Part shown: piece by piece, positions 8,087 to 13,891 of the stretch
Layout of the letters: each line of letters opens with the position of its first letter
Position numbering within the stretch: position 1 is the first letter of the stretch
Origin: an uncultured Collinsella sp.
GTDB taxonomy: Bacteria; Actinomycetota; Coriobacteriia; Coriobacteriales; Coriobacteriaceae
Assembly: GCA_900550965.1 (NCBI GenBank)
Contig: URUC01000026.1
Location: 1-24,096 of the forward strand
Reading direction: 5' to 3'
DNA length: 24,096 bases
Translations under genes and position numbers: made by a program
The notes under the pieces: generated by a model
The model's database searches: none
What the model saw: the letters and a program-made list of their open reading frames with translations, nothing else
Told to the model about the DNA's origin: nothing

Positions 8087-9064
8087 ATGCCAAGTGCTCA
8101 GGAGCTGCAACATCAATTTGGTGAATATCGAGGCGCCATGCCCCGTCCATCAGATTTCGATCTCTTTTGGAAGGATCGCATGGCCGAGGCCGACGCTGTC
8201 GGGCTTGACTATGCGATCGAGACGGCATCGGTCACCGATGCCGTGACCTGCCAGCTTTTCGACCTCTGGTATACCGGCATGTGTGGCGCTCGCCTGCATG
8301 CCAAGTACCTTAAACCCGTCTCGGACGAGCCCGTGCCATTGGTACTTCAGTTCCATGGGTATCCGGGTGCAAGCCGCAGCTGGTTTGAGCAGGCGTCGTT
8401 TGCGGGCATGGGCATGGCACTCATCGCCCTCGACTGCCCCGGCCAAGGAGGTCCCTCCGAGGACATTGGTGGATTTGAGGGCACAACGGTCGCGGGCCAT
8501 ATCGTCGCCGGTATCGACGGCGATCCGGCCAACCTCTACTATGTCCGCTTGCACCAAGATATTCGCATCCTGTGCCGCATCGTTCGCGAGCTCGAGGGCA
8601 TCGATCTTGCGCGTGTGTTTGTGAACGGCGCGTCGCAGGGTGGCGGTTTGGGCATTGCGACCTGTGCACTTAACAGCGAGCTTATTAATCGTGCCGCCAT
8701 CCTCTATCCCTTCCTGTCAGATTTCCGCCTGGTCTGGGATTTGGATGCCGACGACATTGCCTACGAGGGCCTGCGCTATTGGTCTCGCTGGTTTGACGAG
8801 GACTCGACTCGTATTGAGGAGGCCTATGCCAAGCTGGCGTACTTCGATTCCAAGAACTTTGCCCCTATGGTCAAATGCCCCGTGCTGTTTGGCACTGGCA
8901 CAGCCGATATCGTCTGTCCGCCAGTGACGCAGTTTGCAGTCTATAACAACCTGACCTGCGAAAAGCGTCATGAGTTCTTTGAAGGCTTTGGCCACGAGGA
9001 GATTCAGGATTTTGACGATTTGATCATTCCGTTTTTCTGCAAGGGTGGGGAGGCTCATGTCTAA
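8087..9064 (+). CDS. AXE1-family acetyl esterase (acetyl xylan esterase / cephalosporin-C deacetylase fold), candidate sialate O-acetylesterase
   Basis: An alpha/beta-hydrolase that removes acetyl groups from sugars. The 325-aa product has the AXE1 landmarks: QFHGYPG (88-94) for the oxyanion hole, DCPGQGG (116-122), nucleophile motif GASQGGG (181-187, Ser183), Asp274 in GTADIVCPP (271-279) and His303 in GFGHEE (300-305). These positions fit the catalytic triad of characterised family members. It has no signal peptide, so it should act in the cytoplasm on imported substrate. Lying between a sialate-type transporter and nanA, it probably de-O-acetylates sialic acid, but the family is known for xylan and cephalosporin substrates, so this is inference. 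ATG 8087 was chosen; TTG 8072 is in frame but touches the GAAAGG site. The last 8 bases overlap the next gene. Confidence 0.88.
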   Translation: MPSAQELQHQFGEYRGAMPRPSDFDLFWKDRMAEADAVGLDYAIETASVTDAVTCQLFDLWYTGMCGARLHAKYLKPVSDEPVPLVLQFHGYPGASRSWFEQASFAGMGMALIALDCPGQGGPSEDIGGFEGTTVAGHIVAGIDGDPANLYYVRLHQDIRILCRIVRELEGIDLARVFVNGASQGGGLGIATCALNSELINRAAILYPFLSDFRLVWDLDADDIAYEGLRYWSRWFDEDSTRIEEAYAKLAYFDSKNFAPMVKCPVLFGTGTADIVCPPVTQFAVYNNLTCEKRHEFFEGFGHEEIQDFDDLIIPFFCKGGEAHV

Positions 9065-9908
9065 GTGCGATAGCAATGTTGACGAGCTGATTGTCCCCGG
9101 ACTCGTGGGAATTCCTGGAACGGTTTCGTCAAGGCTCGCAGAATATCGGGACTGGCGCGGCGATGTCCAAGCAGATGTTTCTGATTTAGAGACATGCGCT
9201 TCGAATCTTGAGATTCAAGGCCTGGCCATTACGGCGATTGACTTTGTTAACCCCTGCGCCCGTTACTCGGAGGTCTCCTTTGAGCTCGGTGACGATGCGA
9301 TTCACGCTCGTTTGATCGAGCCTGTCGGTCGTGCCCGAGTATCTGAGCGCGTGCCGCTGTGCCTGATGTTCCACGACATCGATCGGCCTGTGCGCGGCTG
9401 GCATCACATGACGAGATTTGCCGCCATGGGGTATGCCGTCCTCGCGCTGGATGACGATGTTGCTGGTGCGGACGACCTGCAGCGGGGGATTTCTTCGCCC
9501 GCTTTTGTCGAGCGCGCCCGTTGGGGTTGCGCGCTGGCGAAGGTGGCGCGCAATCTTGATGGCATGGACCCCGACCGCATCTTTGCATGGGGCGAGGGTC
9601 TTGGCGGCGGAGTCGCGCTGGCGGTTTCTGCTCTGGACGAGCGGGGCCTCGCCCGCACGGCGGTTGCCAATCCGCTTCCTGGCGGCCTCGAGGCGCTGTC
9701 GTCTCGGGTGCGCGAATCGGTGCTCATGGCCACATCGCTTATGGATACCGTGAGCGATCCCAAGGATCAGTTTGCCGTATTCAACGGTCTTGAGTGTGAC
9801 CGGAGGCATATCATCTATGCAAAATACGCTCACGAGCGCATCAATGCGTTCGAAAACGAAGTCGTCGACTTTTTTAACCAAACGTTCTACCCGTGTTCTT
9901 TGGCCTAG
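9057..9908 (+). CDS. Catalytically degenerate AXE1-family esterase homologue (probable pseudoenzyme)
   Basis: An intact 283-aa frame related to the gene before it. Shared landmarks are FHD in place of FHG at 105-107, a matching RIFAWGEGLGGG block (174-185), TSLMDTVSDPKDQFAVFNGL (226-245) and a His at 259. The nucleophile Ser is replaced by Gly181 (GEGLGGG against GASQGGG in the neighbour), while the Asp (230) and His (259) remain. About 40 residues between the nucleophile block and the Asp strand, which form the cap region in the neighbour, are also missing. The protein should not work as a serine esterase; it may be a partner subunit, a sugar-binding protein or a decaying duplicate. ATG 9057 overlaps the previous stop by 8 bases and has GGGGAGG at 9047-9053. 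Codon use is less biased than in the flanking sat and nanA genes. Confidence 0.8.
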   Translation: MSKCDSNVDELIVPGLVGIPGTVSSRLAEYRDWRGDVQADVSDLETCASNLEIQGLAITAIDFVNPCARYSEVSFELGDDAIHARLIEPVGRARVSERVPLCLMFHDIDRPVRGWHHMTRFAAMGYAVLALDDDVAGADDLQRGISSPAFVERARWGCALAKVARNLDGMDPDRIFAWGEGLGGGVALAVSALDERGLARTAVANPLPGGLEALSSRVRESVLMATSLMDTVSDPKDQFAVFNGLECDRRHIIYAKYAHERINAFENEVVDFFNQTFYPCSLA

Positions 9909-9976
9909 ACGGCCTGGACACTGCCAACAAGAGTGGGTGGCATAGGGCCGCCCGCCAGACAGCTAAGGAGATTCTT

Positions 9977-10897
9977 GTGGCAACTCAGAAATTCACCGGC
10001 GTTATCCCTCCCGTCGTTGTTCCCGATACCGAAGACCACCAGCTCGATGTTGCCTCCTTTGAGCGCAGCATCAACCGCATGATCGATGCCGGCGTCGATG
10101 GCTTGTTCTTCCTGGGCTCCTCGGGCGAGGTTGTCTTCTCCACCGACGAGCGTCGCCGTCAGATCATCGCCGAGGCCGTCCGTATCGTCGACCACCGCGT
10201 TCCCGTTCTGGTCGGCATCATCGACACCGAGACCGAGCGCATGATCGAGCACGGCAAGGTCGCTCAGGAGCTGGGTGCCGATGCGCTTGTCGCCACCTGC
10301 CCGTTCTATGCCCTGCAGGGCATGACCGAGGTCGAGGAGCACTTCCGCATCCTGCATGAGGAACTCGACCTGCCCATCTTCGCCTACGACATCCCCGTGT
10401 GCGTCCACACCAAGCTCCCCTGGAAGCTCCTTGCCAAGCTCGGCGCCGAGGGCGTTCTGGCCGGCGTCAAGGATTCCTCGGGTGATGACATCTCGTTCCG
10501 CTACCTCGTTCAGGAGAACGAGAAGAACGGACATCCGATGAGCATCCTCACCGGTCATGAGGTTGTTGTCGACGGCGCCTACCTCGGTGGCGCCGACGGT
10601 TCCGTCCCGGGTCTCGCCAACGTTGAGCCCGAGGGCTACGTGCGTCAGTGGAAGGCCGCCCAGGCTGGTGACTGGGCTACCGTCAAGGCCGAGCAGGATC
10701 GCCTCAATGAGATTTCGCACATCTGGGATGTCACCTCGGGCGTCCAGGGCTATGCCGGTGGCGTCGGCGCCTTCAAGACCGCTATGAACCTCATGGGCAT
10801 CTTCGACAGCCCGACCATGCCGCGCCCGGTGAAGGCCATGACCGGCGAGAACGTCGAGGCGATTCGCAAGGTCCTCCAGGACAACGGTCTCCTTTAA
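9977..10897 (+). CDS. nanA: N-acetylneuraminate lyase (DHDPS/NAL class I aldolase family)
   Basis: Cleaves N-acetylneuraminate to N-acetylmannosamine and pyruvate in the cytoplasm. The start is GTG 9977, six bases after AAGGAG (9965-9970); the frame is open further upstream but has no better site. The 306-aa TIM barrel has GSSGE (47-51) for the pyruvate carboxylate, Tyr137 in FAYDIP (135-140) and the Schiff-base Lys165 in GVKDSSGD (163-170). Tyr137 and Lys165 match E. coli NanA numbering. The segment after the Schiff base (KDSSGD, then TGHEV) is closer to other DHDPS-family aldolases than to E. coli NanA, so the assignment as sialate lyase leans on the adjacent nanK and nanE. Strong codon bias suggests high expression. 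Confidence 0.85.
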   Translation: MATQKFTGVIPPVVVPDTEDHQLDVASFERSINRMIDAGVDGLFFLGSSGEVVFSTDERRRQIIAEAVRIVDHRVPVLVGIIDTETERMIEHGKVAQELGADALVATCPFYALQGMTEVEEHFRILHEELDLPIFAYDIPVCVHTKLPWKLLAKLGAEGVLAGVKDSSGDDISFRYLVQENEKNGHPMSILTGHEVVVDGAYLGGADGSVPGLANVEPEGYVRQWKAAQAGDWATVKAEQDRLNEISHIWDVTSGVQGYAGGVGAFKTAMNLMGIFDSPTMPRPVKAMTGENVEAIRKVLQDNGLL

Positions 10898-10900
10898 AGC

Positions 10901-10996
10901 TTTTCCAGGCACCCGACCTCGCCGTTCAACCGTGCGGCCATGACCCATTAGGTCAATGGCCACACGGTTTCTCGGCGATCTCGGGCACCTGGAAAA
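10901..10996. repeat. 96-nt imperfect palindrome between nanA and nanK
   Basis: The two arms pair along almost the whole length: 10901-10909 with 10988-10996, 10912-10916 with 10981-10985, 10919-10924 with 10973-10978, 10928-10934 with 10963-10969, and 10936-10945 with 10951-10961 including one bulged A. The loop is CATTA (10946-10950). About 37 base pairs form with a few internal mismatches. It begins three bases after the nanA stop codon. No T-tract follows immediately; a T-run comes only at about 11045-11051. It could be an mRNA-stabilising hairpin, an attenuator or a dispersed palindromic repeat. Confidence 0.7.
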
Positions 10997-11052
10997 CCTT
11001 TACCGCGCTGTGACGGTTAGCCTGACGGCGCATTTCCTGTAGTTGTTTTTTA

Positions 11053-11065
11053 TCTCCTAAGGAGA
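11053..11065 (+). promoter_or_regulatory. Ribosome binding site of nanK inside a small perfect hairpin
   Basis: TCTCC (11053-11057) and GGAGA (11061-11065) form a 5-bp stem with a TAA loop, enclosing the Shine-Dalgarno sequence that lies six bases before ATG 11071. A T-run precedes it. The short stem would only partly mask the site, so it may tune translation; no regulator can be named. Confidence 0.4.
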
Positions 11066-11070
11066 GCGAC

Positions 11071-12036
11071 ATGGAGAACAAGTACGTCTGCTCTGTCGAT
11101 ATCGGCGGAACTAAGATCGCGACTGCCATTATGGAGTATCCGGCTGATGGCAGCGTGCCCCATCCGGTCTTTGAAGCTGAGGTTCCCACTGAGGCCAAAG
11201 AGGGCGGCGAGGCCGTCTTCCAGCGTATCGAGGCGTCCATCAAGGCTGCTCTCGAGGCGAATCCCGATGTCGAGGTCCTTGGCGTCGGTATCGGTGCCGC
11301 CGGCGTCGTCGATCCCAAGACGGGCGCCATCGCGTATGCCAATGAGATCATGCCCGGCTGGTCCGGCGTTCAGTTGGGGCCGCGTCTGCGCGAGGACCTC
11401 GGTCTTCCCGTTGCCGTCGTAGGCGACGTGCAGGCTCATGCTCTGGGCGAGGCTCACTGGGGCGTCGGCAAGGGCAAGTTTTCCGTCTTGTGTCTTGGCA
11501 TCGGTACGGGCATCGGCGGCGCATATGTCGAGAACGGCCGCGTGATGCAAGGCTTCCATGGTGCTGCCGGCCATATGGGCCACATCGAGTGCTCGGCTGC
11601 CGCCGGCATTCCCTGCGCCTGCGGGCGTTCCGGCCATCTGGAGTCGGTTGCTTCGGGCACTTCCATTGGTCGAATGTACGATGAGCGTTTTGGCCGCGTC
11701 GACCCCAGCCGTCCTTCGGTCGGTCGCGATGTGAACGACCTGTGCCGTGCGGGCGACGCAAAGGCGACCGAGGTCATCCATGACGCTGGCTTTGCGCTGG
11801 GGGCCAGCTTGGGCTCGCTCGCTAACATCCTGGACCCTGAGGTCATCGTGCTTTCGGGCGGCGTGATTCACCAAGGTCCCGATTGGCGTTCGCAGACGTG
11901 GAAGGATTCGGTGCACGAGGGCTATGCCAGCCAGGCGCTCGATCCGCTTCAGAACACACCGATCCTCATCGGTTCTCTGGAGGGCGATGCTCCGCTCATC
12001 GGTGCCGCCGAACACCTTCTTGCGTCGTTGAAGTAA
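11071..12036 (+). CDS. nanK: ROK-family sugar kinase, probable N-acetylmannosamine kinase
   Basis: Phosphorylates N-acetylmannosamine to its 6-phosphate using ATP, the second step after the lyase. The 321-aa protein has the ROK phosphate-binding motif DIGGTK (10-15), the catalytic Asp in GDVQAHALGE (118-127, Asp119), GIGTGIGG (143-150) for the adenosine side, and the ROK zinc motif near 171-189. That motif ends CACGRSGHLE (182-191), with His189 where family members usually have Cys. It could be a glucokinase by sequence alone, since ROK kinases of both kinds look alike; placement directly between nanA and nanE favours NanK. ATG 11071 follows GGAGAG by five bases. Confidence 0.87.
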   Translation: MENKYVCSVDIGGTKIATAIMEYPADGSVPHPVFEAEVPTEAKEGGEAVFQRIEASIKAALEANPDVEVLGVGIGAAGVVDPKTGAIAYANEIMPGWSGVQLGPRLREDLGLPVAVVGDVQAHALGEAHWGVGKGKFSVLCLGIGTGIGGAYVENGRVMQGFHGAAGHMGHIECSAAAGIPCACGRSGHLESVASGTSIGRMYDERFGRVDPSRPSVGRDVNDLCRAGDAKATEVIHDAGFALGASLGSLANILDPEVIVLSGGVIHQGPDWRSQTWKDSVHEGYASQALDPLQNTPILIGSLEGDAPLIGAAEHLLASLK

Positions 12037-12053
12037 ACATAACTACCAAGTGC

Positions 12054-12151
12054 GCCTTCTGAGGTGCCGCAGATTGACGTGAAAGAGGAGCGAAGCGTAC
12101 TTCGGTACGCGAGCGACGGTTTGAACGTCAAGGTGCGGTGTCTCAGAAGGC
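12054..12151. repeat. 98-nt palindrome with a UUCG tetraloop between nanK and nanE
   Basis: The outer arm 12054-12071 pairs continuously with 12134-12151 (three wobble pairs), 12074-12080 pairs with 12125-12131 across a 2x2 internal loop, and the apex is GCGTAC (12095-12100), TTCG, GTACGC (12105-12110), a very stable cUUCGg hairpin. It starts 17 nt after the nanK stop and ends 25 nt before the nanE start. No T-tract follows. The size and layout resemble a palindromic dispersed element or a structured RNA rather than a simple terminator. Confidence 0.7.
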
Positions 12152-12176
12152 TGTTTTGAGAAAGGTTGAGTCGCAC

Positions 12177-12863
12177 ATGACCGTTGATCCTTTGATCCAG
12201 TCCCTGAAGGGCAAGCTCGTCGTGAGCGTTCAGGCGTATATGGGCGAGCCGCTTCGTACGCCCGAGACCATGGCGCAAATGTCTCGCGCTTGCGAGCTCG
12301 GCGGCGCCGCCGCCATTCGCTGCCAGGGCCTTGCCGACATTGCCGCCATTAAGGGTCGCTGTGAGGTTCCCGTCATCGGCCTGTGGAAGGATGGGCACGA
12401 GGGCGTTTACATCACACCGACGCTGCGTCACGCTCGCGCCTGCGTTGCTGCCGGTGCCGATATCGTGGCGATCGACGCCACCGATCGTCCGCGCCCCGAT
12501 GGCAAGACGGTCGAGGATACCTTCCGTCCGCTGCACGAGGAGGGTGTGCTCCTGATGGCGGATTGTGCCACCATCGAGGATATTCGCCGCGCTGTTGATA
12601 TGGGCTTCGACCTGGTATCCACCACACTTTCTCACGGCGTCGCCGCCATCGACTGCACCATGGCCGATGGCCCCGACCTGCCGCTCCTGCGTCAGGCGAC
12701 TGAGGAATTCCCTGGCCTTCCCATCATTTGCGAGGGTCGCGTGCATACGCCCGAGGAGGCTCGCGCCGCGATCGATGCTGGCGCCTGGGCCGTTGTCGTC
12801 GGCACCGCCATCACGCACCCCACGAGTATTACAAGTTGGTTCAAGGCTGCGCTTGAGGCGTAA
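12177..12863 (+). CDS. nanE: N-acetylmannosamine-6-phosphate 2-epimerase
   Basis: Converts N-acetylmannosamine-6-phosphate to N-acetylglucosamine-6-phosphate, the third step of cytoplasmic sialate breakdown. The 228-aa length is the family norm. Family blocks are LVVSVQA (14-20), PVIGLWKD (65-72) with catalytic Lys71, ITPTL (79-83), GADIVAIDATDRPRP (93-107) and CEGRVHTPEEA (185-195) with catalytic Glu186. ATG 12177 was chosen because the protein then begins like other NanE proteins and GAAAGG lies at 12160-12165; a GTG at 12138 is inside the right arm of the palindrome. It is the last gene of the cluster before a strong terminator. NagA and NagB, needed to reach fructose-6-phosphate, are not in this window. 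Confidence 0.96.
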   Translation: MTVDPLIQSLKGKLVVSVQAYMGEPLRTPETMAQMSRACELGGAAAIRCQGLADIAAIKGRCEVPVIGLWKDGHEGVYITPTLRHARACVAAGADIVAIDATDRPRPDGKTVEDTFRPLHEEGVLLMADCATIEDIRRAVDMGFDLVSTTLSHGVAAIDCTMADGPDLPLLRQATEEFPGLPIICEGRVHTPEEARAAIDAGAWAVVVGTAITHPTSITSWFKAALEA

Positions 12864-12890
12864 GACAGACCTCGTATCCGCTCGGGGCGG

Positions 12891-12896
12891 TATACT
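12891..12896 (+). promoter_or_regulatory. Candidate -10 element upstream of rapZ
   Basis: TATACT is a near-consensus -10 box, 28 nt past the nanE stop. No good -35 is visible at 16-18 nt upstream. Transcription from here would start close to 12903 and meet the hairpin at 12915-12944 almost at once. Confidence 0.35.
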
Positions 12897-12914
12897 CAAT
12901 ATAGGCAATTGACC

Positions 12915-12951
12915 GCGCGGGATCCGGGTTGCTGGGTCCCGCGCTTGTTTT
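12915..12951 (+). terminator. Intrinsic terminator between nanE and rapZ
   Basis: GCGCGGGATCC (12915-12925) pairs with GGGTCCCGCGC (12934-12944), 11 bp with one G-U pair and an 8-nt loop, followed by TTGTTTT. It would end the nan operon transcript. It lies directly before the rapZ ribosome binding site (GGGAGG 12953-12958), so it could also attenuate rapZ. Confidence 0.75.
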
Positions 12952-12964
12952 CGGGAGGCAGCAC

Positions 12965-13885
12965 ATGCAAAAGGGAGATGCCATGGATGCGGCGGAGCGC
13001 TCGGAGCGCATCCCCGATATCGTCATCATCACCGGAATGTCCGGATCGGGCCGCACACAGGCCATGCACGTGTTCGAGGACATGGGCTATTTTTGCATCG
13101 ATAACCTGCCTCCGCGTCTCATCGCCCAGCTTGCCGAGCTCGTCGGCATCAATACGGGCGTGGGCAGGCATCTCGCCGTCACCTGCGATTTGCGTAGCCA
13201 GGGGCTGTTTGACGAGTTGCTCGATGCGGTCGCCGCGCTCGAAGAGCGCGAGATGAGCTGCGACATCGTGTTCCTGGAGGCTTCTGACGAGGTGCTGATT
13301 CGTCGCTACAGCGAAAATCGCCGCCGTCATCCCATTGCCAAGCCGGGGGAGACTACGGCCGATGCCATTCAGCGCGAGCGCCTGCAGCTTCAGGGCGTGC
13401 GCGACCGAGCCGATATGATTATCGACACGAGCCGTCTGCGCACCTCTGCGCTGCGCAACAAGCTACGTATGGCATTTTCCGAGCTGTCCGACCAGCAGCT
13501 CATGGACGTCCACGTATTCTCGTTTGGCTTTAAGCACGGCATGCCCGTCGAGGCGGACATTATGATCGATGTCCGCTTCCTGCCTAATCCGTTCTACGAT
13601 CCCGAGATGCGCACGATGACCGGCCTCGATAAGAAGGTCTCCGATTTTGTCTTAGACCATCCCAAGACCCAGGAGTTCTGGAAGGCCTGGACGCAGCTGC
13701 TCGATACGGTCATGCCCGGCTATATCGCGGAGGGCAAGCCGCAGCTTTCTATCGCCATCGGCTGTACAGGCGGCCAGCACCGCAGCGTTGCCATTGCCGA
13801 AGCCACGGCACGTTATTTGGAAGGTGCCCAATATCACGTGAGCATTTCCCATCGCGACCTGTCGCGCGCCAACACGAAGGCATAG
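12965..13885 (+). CDS. rapZ: RNase adapter protein / nucleotide-binding P-loop protein RapZ (YvcJ family)
   Basis: RapZ-family proteins bind nucleotides. In E. coli RapZ senses glucosamine-6-phosphate and guides RNase E to a small RNA; in Gram-positive relatives (YvcJ) the target is less clear. The 306-aa product has a P-loop GMSGSGRT (24-31) with Arg in place of the usual Lys, FEDMGYFCIDNLPP just after it, and the C-terminal signature IGCTGGQHRS near residues 261-270, which belongs to the ligand-binding domain. ATG 12965 is preferred because GGGAGG lies six bases before it; ATG 12983 is also possible. The whiA start lies six bases after its stop. Given the E. coli link to amino-sugar phosphate, its place right behind a sialate pathway is notable but may be only positional. 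Confidence 0.93.
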   Translation: MQKGDAMDAAERSERIPDIVIITGMSGSGRTQAMHVFEDMGYFCIDNLPPRLIAQLAELVGINTGVGRHLAVTCDLRSQGLFDELLDAVAALEEREMSCDIVFLEASDEVLIRRYSENRRRHPIAKPGETTADAIQRERLQLQGVRDRADMIIDTSRLRTSALRNKLRMAFSELSDQQLMDVHVFSFGFKHGMPVEADIMIDVRFLPNPFYDPEMRTMTGLDKKVSDFVLDHPKTQEFWKAWTQLLDTVMPGYIAEGKPQLSIAIGCTGGQHRSVAIAEATARYLEGAQYHVSISHRDLSRANTKA

Positions 13886-13891
13886 GCCTGC

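Noticed and set aside
5814..8228. An 804-codon open frame on the - strand across the transporter ATPases
   Set aside because: It mirrors the two ATPase genes, whose motifs are unmistakable on the + strand. Long antisense frames arise from the strong C/G third-position bias; the translated protein has no recognisable domain.
9057..9908. Second esterase gene as a frameshifted pseudogene
   Set aside because: The frame is uninterrupted and has a start with a ribosome binding site; the shorter length comes from a missing internal segment, not from a frameshift.
10000..10897. The lyase gene as 4-hydroxy-tetrahydrodipicolinate synthase (dapA)
   Set aside because: Sequence alone leaves this open, but the gene lies between a sialate-type transporter and nanK-nanE, so a sialate lyase role is much more likely.
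10901..12151. The two long palindromes as a CRISPR array or transposon ends
   Set aside because: They differ in sequence, there are no regularly spaced direct repeats, and no flanking target-site duplication or transposase is visible.
12138..12176. Earlier GTG start for nanE
   Set aside because: It lies inside the right arm of the palindrome and adds 13 residues not expected at the N-terminus of this family; ATG 12177 fits better.
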